Positions 44,573 to 54,074 are shown, counted from the stretch's first letter. The stretch is DNA of 64,000 bases from Anaerotardibacter muris (GCF_943192915.1 NZ_CALPCD010000002.1:1-64000); one strand, 5' to 3'. Notes: a model not told the origin generated them from the sequence alone. A program made the numbers and translations.

Positions 44573-44893
44573 GCACAAAAAAAGAGCTCTTCTCATGCCC
44601 TTGTCCAAGGACGAGAAGAACTCTCGCGGTACCACCCTGGTTACCTTCGCGCGGCATTCGATGCCTCAGCCTGCGAAGATCGCTCGTATTCGCTCTGTAA
44701 CGGGAGCTCCCGATGTAACTTACTAGGATCGGCCCTGCTCTGGCATGAGGTCTGCTCTGGCAGATGCGCGTCCATTCGGCCACACTGCTGGTGAAGGGAA
44801 TCATGCTTCGAGCCGTTAGGTCCTTTCAGCCAGGGGACCCTCTCTGGGAACGACCGCGCGAGGCATGCTGTCTTCGTCATCGCATTTGAATGT
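44573..44893 (-). promoter_or_regulatory. T-box leader of pheST (tRNA-Phe sensing)
   Basis: The conserved T-box AGGGTGGTACCGCG is on the minus strand at 44625-44638. It is followed by a terminator stem (44584-44594 with 44613-44623) and seven Ts. Upstream lies a stem I region with AGAGAG and GGCTGAAAGG elements. A TTC codon at 44793-44795 is a good specifier for Phe. Uncharged tRNA-Phe would favour the antiterminator and raise pheST expression. Confidence 0.92.
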
Positions 44894-44900
44894 GTAGAGA

Positions 44901-44906
44901 AGTATA
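44901..44906 (-). promoter_or_regulatory. -10 box of the pheST promoter
   Basis: TATACT on the minus strand, placing the transcript start near 44893. The -35 (TGTAGC at 17 bp) is weak. Confidence 0.45.
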
Positions 44907-44972
44907 GCGCATCCCGCGCGCACGCTACAGGAAAAGCCCGCCAGAAACCGCCGATTGGCAGCATGATTTTGC

Positions 44973-44978
44973 TACAAT
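44973..44978 (+). promoter_or_regulatory. Extended -10 of the hisI promoter
   Basis: TGCTACAAT, an extended -10, 40 bp before hisI. Confidence 0.45.
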
Positions 44979-45017
44979 GAGCACACCTTATCAATCACCA
45001 GTGGACCAGAGGCTGCA

Positions 45018-45350
45018 ATGATCGATCTTGCGAAGCTCACCTATAACGAAGCAGGTCTTATCCCCTGCATCGTACAAGATGCCGATACGGGCGAGGTGCT
45101 GATGATGGCCTGGATGAACCAAGAGGCCATCCGTCGTACGATCGAACAGAGGACCACCTGGTTCTGGTCTCGTTCGCGCAATAAGTTCTGGCACAAAGGC
45201 GAAGAATCTGACAACACCCAACAGCTTGTCGATCTTCGGTATGACTGCGACGAGGACACGCTGCTCGCGCTGGTCGACCCTGCAGGCCCTGCTTGCCACA
45301 CTGGCGCCCAGAGCTGCTTCTATCGCTCATTCTTCGACAAGGCCGAATAG
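45018..45350 (+). CDS. hisI: Phosphoribosyl-AMP cyclohydrolase
   Basis: A 110-aa single-domain enzyme (no HisE fusion). The signature [20 protein letters not shown] and the metal-binding Cys/Asp set [15 protein letters not shown] and CHTGAQSC are intact. It acts in the third step of histidine synthesis. It is about 5 kb upstream of the main his cluster. hisE is not in the window. Confidence 0.94.
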   Translation: MIDLAKLTYNEAGLIPCIVQDADTGEVLMMAWMNQEAIRRTIEQRTTWFWSRSRNKFWHKGEESDNTQQLVDLRYDCDEDTLLALVDPAGPACHTGAQSCFYRSFFDKAE

Positions 45351-45396
45351 CTACGGGCGCTGCACCTGCCACCACCATCAACGGGAGGAACCCCCC

Positions 45397-46722
45397 ATGA
45401 CACAAGATTGGAAAGAGCTCTACCGCCAAAAGGTCATCCCAGTAGAGGATATCGTGAAGGTGATCCCACCGCACAGCCACTGTTCGCTTTCCGATGGTGC
45501 TGCTGACCCGCGCGCCATCACCCGCGAGATCGAGAAACGCTATGCGGAATTCACCGATGTCTCATTCATGCAGGGCCCCCCAGGTGAGCGTATCGATATG
45601 TTCGATCCGCAGATGAAAGGCCATATCCGCTACGAGCCCTTCGTTGGTCCCGTTGGTCAATACAAAGACTACTGGGAAGGCGTGCGCACGGGGGTTTCCG
45701 ACTATCTGCCGTCTTATTTTTCCAGCATCGAGCGCTTGATGCGCGATGGGCACTACCCTATCGATGTAGCCATCGTGTCGCTTTCTACACCTAACGATCA
45801 AGGCTATTGCACGCTTGGCGTTTCATGCAGCTATCAGCGCGCAGCTATGCAGGCAGCGAAGATCGTCATCGCGGAGGTGAACAAGCAGATGCCTCGCATG
45901 TTCGGCGAAACGAGCGTGCATGTGAGCGAGCTTGATCACATCATCGAAGCCGATGAACCGCTGCCGGTCATCCCTGATGCACCTATCGGTGATGCTGAGC
46001 GCCAGATCGGTGAATTCTGCGCATCGCTCATCGAAGATGGCTCCACCATCCAAGCAGGCATCGGCAAGCTTCCCAATGCTGCGCTCGATGCGCTCGTGGG
46101 CAAGAAGGATCTGGGCGTTCATAGTGAACTGTTCACTACGAAGATGATGGATCTTGCTGAAAAAGGCGTGATCACCGCATCGAAGAAGACATTGCACAAT
46201 GGCATCAACATCGCCACGGTGCTCGAGGGTACCAAGGAGCTCTACGACTGGTCCAACGATAACCCGTTCGTGCAGCTCTTTCCGGTAGGGTACGTGAACA
46301 ACCCAATGGTCATCGCGCAGAACGATAAGCTCGTTTCCATCAATTCCTGCATCGAGGTCGATCTGTTCGGGCAGGTAGCTGCTGAATCGTTCGGCCACAA
46401 GCAAGCAACTGGAGCAGGCGGTCAGGTGGACTTCGTGCGCGGCGCGACCATGAGTCGCGGTGGCAAATCGATCATCGTCATCAATTCCACGGCGGCGCGC
46501 GGCACGGTCTCGAAGATCCGCGTGTTCTTGACGCCAGGAAGCCTTGTTACCACGCCACGCAACGAGACCCAGTTCATCGTGACCGAATACGGCATCGCTG
46601 ATCTGCGCGGTAAGACGAACAAAGAGCGCGCTAAAGCGCTGATCAACATCGCGCATCCCGATTTTCGCGAGTCTCTGGTCGAAGAGTTCATGAACTACTT
46701 CGGCTTCGATCCCCTTCGCTGA
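45397..46722 (+). CDS. Acetyl-CoA hydrolase/CoA-transferase (4-hydroxybutyrate or butyryl-CoA:acetate type)
   Basis: A 441-aa family I CoA-transferase. The catalytic Glu lies in LGVHSELFTTKMMDL; AGIGKLPNAALDAL and GAGGQVDFVRGA are typical of the 4-hydroxybutyrate/butyryl-CoA:acetate branch. It would move CoA between acyl groups in fermentation; the substrate is not decidable by eye. GGGAGGAA precedes the ATG at 45397. It follows hisI by 46 bp on the same strand, though the functions are unrelated. Confidence 0.87.
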   Translation: MTQDWKELYRQKVIPVEDIVKVIPPHSHCSLSDGAADPRAITREIEKRYAEFTDVSFMQGPPGERIDMFDPQMKGHIRYEPFVGPVGQYKDYWEGVRTGVSDYLPSYFSSIERLMRDGHYPIDVAIVSLSTPNDQGYCTLGVSCSYQRAAMQAAKIVIAEVNKQMPRMFGETSVHVSELDHIIEADEPLPVIPDAPIGDAERQIGEFCASLIEDGSTIQAGIGKLPNAALDALVGKKDLGVHSELFTTKMMDLAEKGVITASKKTLHNGINIATVLEGTKELYDWSNDNPFVQLFPVGYVNNPMVIAQNDKLVSINSCIEVDLFGQVAAESFGHKQATGAGGQVDFVRGATMSRGGKSIIVINSTAARGTVSKIRVFLTPGSLVTTPRNETQFIVTEYGIADLRGKTNKERAKALINIAHPDFRESLVEEFMNYFGFDPLR

Positions 46723-46741
46723 ATGCTGAGCGACTAGAACG

Positions 46742-49003
46742 CTATCTTCGCCGCGGACTGTTCTTCTTCTTAAGGGGTATGCCCCGTTGCATCGCATGCC
46801 TTAAACGCGTGCGCTTCTTCACTGCGGCAGCTGTTAGCGCGGGCCGTTCGTGATCGCCCACTACGCTGAATTCATCGGTCGTACCGAAGATGTCGTGCTC
46901 GGGGATATCTTCGAGCACATGCAGCTCCTCGAGCTGATGGATCTTCTCATCCAGTCGCTCGGCCGTGGCGTCGATATGGCGAATGCGCGCAGTGGTATCG
47001 GCGTCCGAATGATCAAGATCCGACACGGACACACTCATCGCATCTTCGTCTTCTGAAAGATCGAGCATGGCAGCCAGGTCGGCTGCACTGCAGGTCTCAA
47101 GCGGCTCGCCCCATCCAGCACCTTCGATGCCCTCAGCTACCAGCTGCTCAGGGATGCGGCGTGGATCGAGCAGCATCACTGCGTGCTCTGCATCCATCGC
47201 GAACTGGTAGTTCGCCTGCAAAACGCGCTGCACTTCATCGCGCAGGTGGCGATCCGATTCCGACCACTTCTTGCGCATCTTCGTCTTGTTCTTGTGAATG
47301 CTATAGGAAGCGATCGCCCGGTTAAGATCATGCGCCAGCTCTTCGAGCAGCCACGCATTCATATGCGTGTAATAGAGCAGCTGGACCGTACGCCACAAAC
47401 TCACATGGCCCAGATCAAGACCCTGATGGATATGGGCCGCCAAACGTGCATCGATACGCTCGAGCTCTTGTATCTTGGTCTTGATCGCGGTACTGCGCTT
47501 CGTACGCAAGATACTGAACACCACCATCATCACGAACGTTACCGCAACGAACACCAAGAAGAGCCGCCCGAACAGAGCATCCTCAAGGGTCGCTACGGGA
47601 TAGAGCGCGGTCAACGCCATCTGCGTGCCCGCCATCGTGTTCAGGATAGGATGGATATCCATGAGGATGATCAAATAGCTGATCGGCACCATCGCATACA
47701 TACGATAAGGCTCAGGGATGAATTGCACGAACAGCATGAACACGCCCAAGCCAACGAGCGTGCCGAAAGCATTATCGATGGTCGATCGCAGCGTTTCATC
47801 GTTGTAGGTGTTGGTCACCGCAAAAGCCGTGATGGGGATCCAGATGCCGAACTGTGCGCCAGAAAGATCCGTGAAGAACAGGTCGGCCAAGACCGCTATC
47901 TCTACGATGAGCGCAAGCCGCAGGGCAAAGCGCGTTTGCGTATGCTTGAAGCTGAAGTTATCGCACAAGAAGCGTAGGCGATAGCGCAAGCCCTTGAACA
48001 ACGGGGTCGTCTCATCATGCTGCATGCTGGTATCGCGAAGCGTACGAATGAGCGCCTCGAGCACCGTGCTCCATGATTCCTCGTAACAGCTCTGGTTCAG
48101 ATGATGGGTCTCAAGAAAGCGCTCGAGCCGATCGGTCATGACCAGCAGATCATGGTTGCTCTTGCCGTATTCGCAGAAGATCGCTGCCAAGTCGAAAAGA
48201 TAGGTGCGCTCAGTGCTATCGATAGCCGCGCGGTTCTTTGCAGCTGCATGAGCGATATCGGCGATCTGTTCGCACGCCAAGAGCAGTGCGAAGGTATAGC
48301 ACTGACGTCCCGATAGCAGCCCATTTTGCCGAAAGACCGTGCCATATTCGAGGCGCGCATATTCTTGGGCTATAGCAAAGGTGCTCTTGGGATGCAGGTC
48401 GGGCGCAGCTTCATTCGGACGCCCCGCACTTTCCGCAAGCGCCTGCAGTTGCTCCCCTACATCGCTGAAGGCTCGACGCAGGTACGCTTCATCACGCGTG
48501 AAGGCATCCAGCTTACCCGTCTTGCGATAGACCGCGCGCATCAGGTAAACGAAGAGTGCCGTGAACACGATGGAGACTACCACCGCCATCAGGCGTGATG
48601 GCATCCCTTCAAGACCCGTGGGATAGATGAGCAGCAGCAGATACCCCATACCCAGCCAATAGAAATTGCGCGGCAAATAGTCGTCCGAATTCATGATGGT
48701 GATGAAGAACAGATAGAGCGGCGTTACCACGATGAACGCCAACTGGCTGATGCCCGCGAGCGACGAGCACACGCACATGACGATCATCCAGCATGCGCGA
48801 CGAAAATAGTTCGCAAAAGAAAGCCCCGGCTCATTGACGATGGTTCGCGCGAAAAACAAGAATACGATGCCGATCAGTGCATCGGATACCCCAAAGGCCG
48901 CATACATCGCAAAGAAGAGCACCACGAAGAACGCGATGAACGGGATCGCGTCAAGGACTCTGCGTCCGAGCGACTTGCTATATGAGACCACGTTTCCTGC
49001 CAT
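46742..49003 (-). CDS. FUSC-family membrane protein
   Basis: A 753-aa protein with two hydrophobic blocks (about residues 18-175 and 375-510), each followed by a cytoplasmic helical region. This duplicated FUSC/YccS/ArAE layout is found in predicted aromatic-acid or fusaric-acid exporters. The second block starts with RFALRLALIVEIAVLADLF and includes PITAFAVTNTYNDETLR. The C-terminal 200 residues are charged and partly coiled. No RND or outer-membrane partner lies nearby. The substrate is unknown. Confidence 0.8.
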   Translation of the reverse strand: MAGNVVSYSKSLGRRVLDAIPFIAFFVVLFFAMYAAFGVSDALIGIVFLFFARTIVNEPGLSFANYFRRACWMIVMCVCSSLAGISQLAFIVVTPLYLFFITIMNSDDYLPRNFYWLGMGYLLLLIYPTGLEGMPSRLMAVVVSIVFTALFVYLMRAVYRKTGKLDAFTRDEAYLRRAFSDVGEQLQALAESAGRPNEAAPDLHPKSTFAIAQEYARLEYGTVFRQNGLLSGRQCYTFALLLACEQIADIAHAAAKNRAAIDSTERTYLFDLAAIFCEYGKSNHDLLVMTDRLERFLETHHLNQSCYEESWSTVLEALIRTLRDTSMQHDETTPLFKGLRYRLRFLCDNFSFKHTQTRFALRLALIVEIAVLADLFFTDLSGAQFGIWIPITAFAVTNTYNDETLRSTIDNAFGTLVGLGVFMLFVQFIPEPYRMYAMVPISYLIILMDIHPILNTMAGTQMALTALYPVATLEDALFGRLFLVFVAVTFVMMVVFSILRTKRSTAIKTKIQELERIDARLAAHIHQGLDLGHVSLWRTVQLLYYTHMNAWLLEELAHDLNRAIASYSIHKNKTKMRKKWSESDRHLRDEVQRVLQANYQFAMDAEHAVMLLDPRRIPEQLVAEGIEGAGWGEPLETCSAADLAAMLDLSEDEDAMSVSVSDLDHSDADTTARIRHIDATAERLDEKIHQLEELHVLEDIPEHDIFGTTDEFSVVGDHERPALTAAAVKKRTRLRHAMQRGIPLKKKNSPRRR

Positions 49004-49193
49004 AAGGGCATTCTATCAACACTGTGGCCCGCATGCGCCGCGCACAACAACCGCCAACATTTCGTAACAAAACCCGATCGATCCTGAGAAGCCTCTTCGA
49101 GGTGACGTTGCGATGAGCCTCTTCTCGGCTACACCTTGACCGGTTTTAGGTAATCTTTGGCAGCTTCAAGCAGCTTGGAAGTTCGCATCAAAA

Positions 49194-49220
49194 AACGCCG
49201 AAAGCTCAGCCTTCGGCGTT
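49194..49220 (-). terminator. Terminator of the universal stress protein gene
   Basis: Perfect 9-bp stem AACGCCGAA/TTCGGCGTT (49194-49202 with 49212-49220), followed on the minus strand by TTTTTTG. Confidence 0.8.
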
Positions 49221-49228
49221 CGATGTGG

Positions 49229-49272
49229 CCTGTCCCCAAAGTGTCCCGGACAGTTTGGGACCTGTCCCTAGG
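49229..49272. repeat. 44-bp stop-codon-adjacent repeat, copy 2
   Basis: Begins directly after the stop codon of the stress protein gene (49273-49275, minus strand). Same length and 37 of 44 positions identical to the copy after recR (1297-1340). Confidence 0.65.
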
Positions 49273-49749
49273 TTATTTGCAGACGAGGACGGGAATGTCA
49301 GAATTGCGGAGCACGCCGAAGCTGACACTACCGAGCATGCCGCGAATGGCACCCAGACCGCGCGAACCCATGCAGATCAGATCGCATTCATAGCGCTGGG
49401 CCGTCTCGATGATGGTCTCGACCGTATAGATGCCATAGATCACTTCAACGGTCAGGCTGCCCTTGAAATCTTTCACCAGGCCTTCAACATCAGCCTCGAG
49501 CTTCTTATCGCTCTCTTCGGTGCGCTCTTGTACCGCATCAGCGAAGTCTTCTTTCGAGACCAATGACACACCCATGCCGAAACCAGTTTGATTGAAGCTG
49601 CTGAAGACCAGGTCTTGGGGCGGTGCGCTGATCTCTGCGATATGGATCGCCGCATCCGCGTTATCGCCGACCATCTTGATGGCTTCTTTCACTGCAACTT
49701 TCGCATGATCGGATCCGTCATAAGGAACCAAGATATTAGTAAATGCCAC
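49273..49749 (-). CDS. Universal stress protein
   Basis: A 158-aa UspA-fold protein. FTNILVPYDGSDHA is N-terminal and the ATP-binding signature GSRGLGAIRGMLGSVSFGVL (G-2X-G-9X-G-S) is intact, so it likely binds ATP. GGAGG precedes the ATG. A second Usp gene lies at 62.1 kb. Confidence 0.9.
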   Translation of the reverse strand: MAFTNILVPYDGSDHAKVAVKEAIKMVGDNADAAIHIAEISAPPQDLVFSSFNQTGFGMGVSLVSKEDFADAVQERTEESDKKLEADVEGLVKDFKGSLTVEVIYGIYTVETIIETAQRYECDLICMGSRGLGAIRGMLGSVSFGVLRNSDIPVLVCK

Positions 49750-49940
49750 GATGGCCTCCTTTTTGCGATCACGTGCTCTTATATCATAGCCTGATTATAG
49801 CCTGAATCCTTGCGCCTCGCCTAAAGTTCGTTCCGATTCGTATGAATGTCGCTATATTGGAATGGTGAAGAGAGTATGAAGATAGAGCCTTGCGCAAGAC
49901 TCTCGGATACTTTATCACTCTACTGTGCTAAAGTAGCTAC

Positions 49941-49969
49941 TTGACACAACATGCCCTACTAACTCTAAA
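49941..49969 (+). promoter_or_regulatory. Possible promoter of the his operon
   Basis: Perfect TTGACA (49941-49946), a 17-bp spacer and TCTAAA (49964-49969). It would give a very short leader (start near 49977, ATG at 49985), yet a ribosome-binding site is present, so the assignment is tentative. Confidence 0.4.
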
Positions 49970-49984
49970 GGTGGCTCGGAGAAG

Positions 49985-51604
49985 ATGAATTTTGTAACGC
50001 CTATCGGTTTTCGTGATGTTATCAGCGATGAAGCTTTAGTCAGAGAGGAACTGACCTATCGTGTCCAGCGCTGCTTTGCCGAACATGGCTACAAGCCTAT
50101 CGAGACCCCTACCCTCGAAGTGCTCGATGTGATGGAAGCTGGCGGCCATGTGCCCGCATCGCCTTTCAAGCTCTTCGATTCCCGCGGTGATCTTCTGGCC
50201 ATGCGTCCCGACGTTACCATGCAGATCGCACGCATGTGCGCTACCCGCATCACTTCGTTCGAACCCGCCGTGAAGCTGCGCTATACCCAGCGCGTCTTCC
50301 GTGAGAAGACCGCTGAAGCTGCGGCGCGCGAGGTTACCCAGATGGGCGTGGAATGTCTTGGCGAAGATGGCGTTGAAGCTGATGCTGATATCATCTCGCT
50401 CTTTTCTGAGGCGCTTTCGGTGACGCGCTTGCACAACTACCGCATCGCGCTCGGTTCTGCTCGCATCTTGAACGAACTTGTTTCGCGTTGCAATATGGAT
50501 GCCGCCTGGCAAGATGACGTATATCGCGCATTCCATACTTCCAATTTCGTAGCGCTTGCCAACCTTACGGATACCACCCAAGGGAACACGCCTGCCATCC
50601 AGGCGCTCGCCCAACTTCCGCTCCTACGCGGAGGCAAGGATGCACTTGCCAAGCTGCGCAACGTGCTCAAGCCTCTTGGTTGCGAAGAAGGCATCGATGA
50701 GCTCGAAACGCTCTACGATAAGCTGGTCGAACGCGGCATGGAGAACATCATCCTCATCGATTTCACGGTGATGAGCTCGTTCGATTACTACACGGGCATC
50801 GTCTTTGAGGCATATGAGCCTGGTCTGGGCTCACCCATTGGTGGCGGTGGTCGCTATAACAATCTATTAGCTGCTTATGGCGGCGTTGCGGTTCCTGCAG
50901 CGGGCTTCGGGTTCTATCTTGAACAGGTCATGGAGGCTTTCTCTCTCGAGAAACAAGCAGATGACCGCCCCTTGCGCATCGCGGTCCCTAAAGGCTCGCT
51001 CAACGAAGACGCCATCGCAGCTCTTGATGCGGCGGGTCTTGATGTGGACGGTCTAGCCGATGCAGGCCGCACCCTTATGCTAAGAAATGGCGATGTGGAA
51101 TACATCATCGTGCGCCCCACCGACGCCCCTATCTTCGTATCGCTCGGCGCAGCCGACTGCGGCATCTGCGGCGAAGATTCGCTCGTCGAAGCTGGCGTCG
51201 ACGTGGTGGAATTGGTCGATCTGGAATTTGGCGGCTGTCGCTTCGTGGTGGCGGAATCTGCTGGCACCAACGACAAAGTTGAGAAACGTTATCGTGAACT
51301 GGGCTCGATCCGTATCGCAACGAAATATCCGCATATCGCACGCTCGCACTTCGACAAGAAGGGCAAGCAGGTCGAGATCGTGAAGCTCCACGGCAATATC
51401 GAGCTTGCCCCCATCACGGGCATGGCTGAACAGATCGTGGATATCACTGCCACCGGCACCACGCTGCGCGAGAACAATCTGGTGGTGGTCGAAGATGTGC
51501 TCGCATCTACGGCGCGCTTCTTCGCGAACCCCTGCTCATACCGCACGAACCCCCGCGTTGCAGCGCTCGCTGGAGCGCTCCGCGCGATCGATAAGGAGAA
51601 CTAG
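49985..51604 (+). CDS. hisZG: HisZ-HisG fusion: ATP phosphoribosyltransferase with regulatory domain
   Basis: A 539-aa fusion. Residues 1-320 are a histidyl-tRNA-synthetase-like HisZ (TPIGFRDVISDEAL, GGGGRYNNLL). From about residue 327 a short-form HisG catalytic domain follows (RIAVPKGSLNEDAIAALDAAG, GICGEDSLVEAG, DITATGTTLRENNL). Short HisG needs HisZ for activity and feedback control by histidine, so the fusion puts a fixed 1:1 pair on one chain. The sequence is continuous with no frameshift. GGAG precedes the ATG. It is followed immediately by hisD. Confidence 0.93.
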   Translation: MNFVTPIGFRDVISDEALVREELTYRVQRCFAEHGYKPIETPTLEVLDVMEAGGHVPASPFKLFDSRGDLLAMRPDVTMQIARMCATRITSFEPAVKLRYTQRVFREKTAEAAAREVTQMGVECLGEDGVEADADIISLFSEALSVTRLHNYRIALGSARILNELVSRCNMDAAWQDDVYRAFHTSNFVALANLTDTTQGNTPAIQALAQLPLLRGGKDALAKLRNVLKPLGCEEGIDELETLYDKLVERGMENIILIDFTVMSSFDYYTGIVFEAYEPGLGSPIGGGGRYNNLLAAYGGVAVPAAGFGFYLEQVMEAFSLEKQADDRPLRIAVPKGSLNEDAIAALDAAGLDVDGLADAGRTLMLRNGDVEYIIVRPTDAPIFVSLGAADCGICGEDSLVEAGVDVVELVDLEFGGCRFVVAESAGTNDKVEKRYRELGSIRIATKYPHIARSHFDKKGKQVEIVKLHGNIELAPITGMAEQIVDITATGTTLRENNLVVVEDVLASTARFFANPCSYRTNPRVAALAGALRAIDKEN

Positions 51605-52954
51605 ATGAGACGAATCACGCTCAAACCAGGCCAAGTCTTCAAAGAGAGCCAGCTTCAACGTGTCGGCGCATTCGATGCGCGAGCATTGGTCAGCGCCACT
51701 ACCATCATCGAAGCAGTGCGCCAACGCGGTGACGAAGCTCTGCGCGAATTCACCGAGGAATTCGACGGCGTGAGGATCGATAACTTCCGCGTAAGCGATG
51801 CCGCGATCGATGAAGCTATCACCAAGGTCGACCCGCAGGTAGCAGACGCCCTGCGCGTTGCTGCAAAGCAGATCCGTGATTTTCACGAGCGCCAGCGCCA
51901 ACAGAGTTGGTTCACGGTACGTGAAGACGGCGCGTTGGTAGGAGCCAAGATCGAACCGCTCGATTCTGTGGGCATCTATGTTCCTGGCGGTCGTGCGCTC
52001 TATCCCTCTTCGGTGCTGATGAACGCTATTCCTGCATCGGTCGCTGGTGTGCAACGCATCGTGTGCGTGACCCCACCCACCAAAGATGGCACGCTCGATC
52101 CTGCCATCTTGGAGGCTTGTCGTATCGCCGGCGTGACCGAGATCTATTCGGTCGGAGGCGCTCAGGCTATCGCAGCACTTGCCTATGGTACCCAGTCCAT
52201 CAAGAAGGTGGACAAGATCACAGGCCCTGGCAACGCCTTCGTAGCAGCAGCGAAGAAGGTCGTCTCGGGCGATGTGGGCATCGATATGATCGCAGGCCCC
52301 TCTGAGGTATGCGTGCTCGCTGACGAGACCGCACTTCCCGAATTGGTGGCCATAGACCTGATGGCTCAGGCTGAACACGACCCACTGGCAAGCTGCTATT
52401 TGGTCACATTTTCCGAAGAGTACGCCAGCCAGGTCGAACGTGCGATCGACAAGCTCATCAAGGATTCCACGCGCGAAGAGATCACCAACCAGTCGCTTGC
52501 CAACAAAGGCCTTGTGGTGATCTGCGATTCGCTTCCCCAAGCGATCCAGACCATCAACGTCATCGCACCTGAGCATCTCGAGCTGCACGTTTCGCACGCC
52601 ATGGACCTGCTCGGTTCTATCCGCAATGCAGGCGCTATCTTCCTGGGTGAATGGACACCCGAAGCCGTGGGTGACTACGCAGCGGGCCCGAACCACACGC
52701 TGCCCACAGGCGGCACCGCGCGCTTCTCTTCCCCGCTGTCCGTAGATGAATTCGTGAAGAAGTCGAGCGTCATCCAATATTCTGCAGCAGCGCTAAAAAA
52801 CGATGCGAAAGCCATCGAGACCATCGCCGATCATGAAGGCTTGTGGGCTCACGCTCAAAGCGTGCGCCTGCGCATGAAGCTCATGGACCAAGGCCATGCA
52901 ACGGTCGAAGGCACTGCGGCCTCCGCTATCGACGAAGAGAAGAGCCGTGACTAA
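51605..52954 (+). CDS. hisD: Histidinol dehydrogenase
   Basis: A 449-aa enzyme performing the last two steps of histidine synthesis. VPGGRALYPSSVLMNAIPA, ITGPGNAFVAAAKK and the Zn-ligand motifs AEHDPLASC and GPNHTLPTGGTARF are present. The ATG follows the hisZG stop directly, with AAGGAGAA in the end of hisZG. Confidence 0.96.
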   Translation: MRRITLKPGQVFKESQLQRVGAFDARALVSATTIIEAVRQRGDEALREFTEEFDGVRIDNFRVSDAAIDEAITKVDPQVADALRVAAKQIRDFHERQRQQSWFTVREDGALVGAKIEPLDSVGIYVPGGRALYPSSVLMNAIPASVAGVQRIVCVTPPTKDGTLDPAILEACRIAGVTEIYSVGGAQAIAALAYGTQSIKKVDKITGPGNAFVAAAKKVVSGDVGIDMIAGPSEVCVLADETALPELVAIDLMAQAEHDPLASCYLVTFSEEYASQVERAIDKLIKDSTREEITNQSLANKGLVVICDSLPQAIQTINVIAPEHLELHVSHAMDLLGSIRNAGAIFLGEWTPEAVGDYAAGPNHTLPTGGTARFSSPLSVDEFVKKSSVIQYSAAALKNDAKAIETIADHEGLWAHAQSVRLRMKLMDQGHATVEGTAASAIDEEKSRD

Positions 52955-54038
52955 GATGGCTGCACAAAAGCGCTCCGTGCGCGAACCGCGCCCGGTCTTG
53001 GAAGGTGTCATCCCTTACGACCCGAAATACCTTCCTGCAGAAGTGATGATCTCTGCCAACGAAAATCCACGTCCTGTTCCTGCTGAGATACAGGAGCGAA
53101 TCGCGCGGGCCATCGCTCAGGTGGATATGAATCGCTATCCCGATCCGCTGGCCAACGACCTGCGCACGATGATCGGCGAAGCCTGGGGGTATTCGAAGGA
53201 CTATGTGCTGCTCGGCAATGGCGGCGATGAACTGCTGTTCAATATCGCACTCGCCTGGGGCGGCCCAGGGCGCACCATGCTCACCTGTCCTCCTACGTTC
53301 TCGGTCTATGAGACGAACGCTTCGCTCACGGAGACCAACGTGGTCGCCATTGCGCGCAAGCCTGATTTTTCCCTTGACGAACAGGCTATTCTCGATCGTG
53401 TTCGTAAAGGCGACATCGACTATGTTACCATCACCAGCCCCAACAACCCAACAGGCGGCGCAGCGAACATCATGTTCATCAAGCAGCTGCTCGAAGCAAC
53501 CGATGCACTCGTGATGGTCGATGAAGCCTACGGCGAATTCGGTGGCGAGAGCATGATCCCCTTCATCGATGAATATCCCAATTTATTGGTGCTGAAGACC
53601 TTCTCCAAGGCCTACAGCCTTGCAGGTGTGCGCCTGGGTTATATCATGGCTCAACCTCAGGTCATCCAAGAATTCATCAAGGTTCGCCAACCTTATTCGG
53701 TCGATGCCATCTCTCAAGCTATTGGTGAAGTGGTCTACGAAAACCGCTCGGCGCTCCAACCGCAGATCGATAACATCATCGAAGAGCGCGACCGCTTGGC
53801 AGAAGAGCTTGCAAAGATTCCAGGCATCAAGGTCTTTCCCAGTGATGCGAACTTCCTTTTAGTGCGCATCCCTAATGCAGGCCGCATTTGGCAAGAGCTC
53901 TTCGATCGCAGCATCCTGGTGCGCGACCTTTCCGCTTCATCAGGACTGGAAGATTGCTTGCGCATCAGCATAGGCACCGAACAGGAAAATGATCGCTTGC
54001 TGGATGCCCTAGGCGACATCCTTGGACGCAGCCAGTAG
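52947..54038 (+). CDS. hisC: Histidinol-phosphate aminotransferase
   Basis: A 363-aa class I/II PLP aminotransferase when started at the GTG at 52947, which overlaps the hisD stop by 8 bases; an ATG at 52956 is an alternative. The PLP Lys lies in KTFSKAYSLAGVRLGY; SPNNPTGG and MVDEAYGEFGG are typical of HisC. Confidence 0.94.
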   Translation: MTKMAAQKRSVREPRPVLEGVIPYDPKYLPAEVMISANENPRPVPAEIQERIARAIAQVDMNRYPDPLANDLRTMIGEAWGYSKDYVLLGNGGDELLFNIALAWGGPGRTMLTCPPTFSVYETNASLTETNVVAIARKPDFSLDEQAILDRVRKGDIDYVTITSPNNPTGGAANIMFIKQLLEATDALVMVDEAYGEFGGESMIPFIDEYPNLLVLKTFSKAYSLAGVRLGYIMAQPQVIQEFIKVRQPYSVDAISQAIGEVVYENRSALQPQIDNIIEERDRLAEELAKIPGIKVFPSDANFLLVRIPNAGRIWQELFDRSILVRDLSASSGLEDCLRISIGTEQENDRLLDALGDILGRSQ

Positions 54039-54074
54039 AATAAAGACGACCGACCATAGAAGAAGGATCCAACC

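Larger units (their letters stand above)
44490..45017. other. Regulatory interval between pheS and hisI
   Basis: About 530 bp between divergent genes. It holds the pheST T-box leader (44573-44893), its promoter and the hisI promoter, and nothing else that I can see. Confidence 0.6.

Noticed and set aside
45823..46797. A 324-residue open frame on the minus strand opposite the CoA-transferase
   Set aside because: Complementary-strand artefact; the plus-strand CoA-transferase has all family motifs.
51536..52777. A 413-residue open frame on the minus strand opposite hisD
   Set aside because: Antisense shadow of hisD, which is intact with all catalytic motifs.
52896..52960. A long overlap of hisC with hisD as a possible frameshift or fusion
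   Set aside because: Both proteins are full length; the overlap is an ordinary coupled start at 52947 or 52956.
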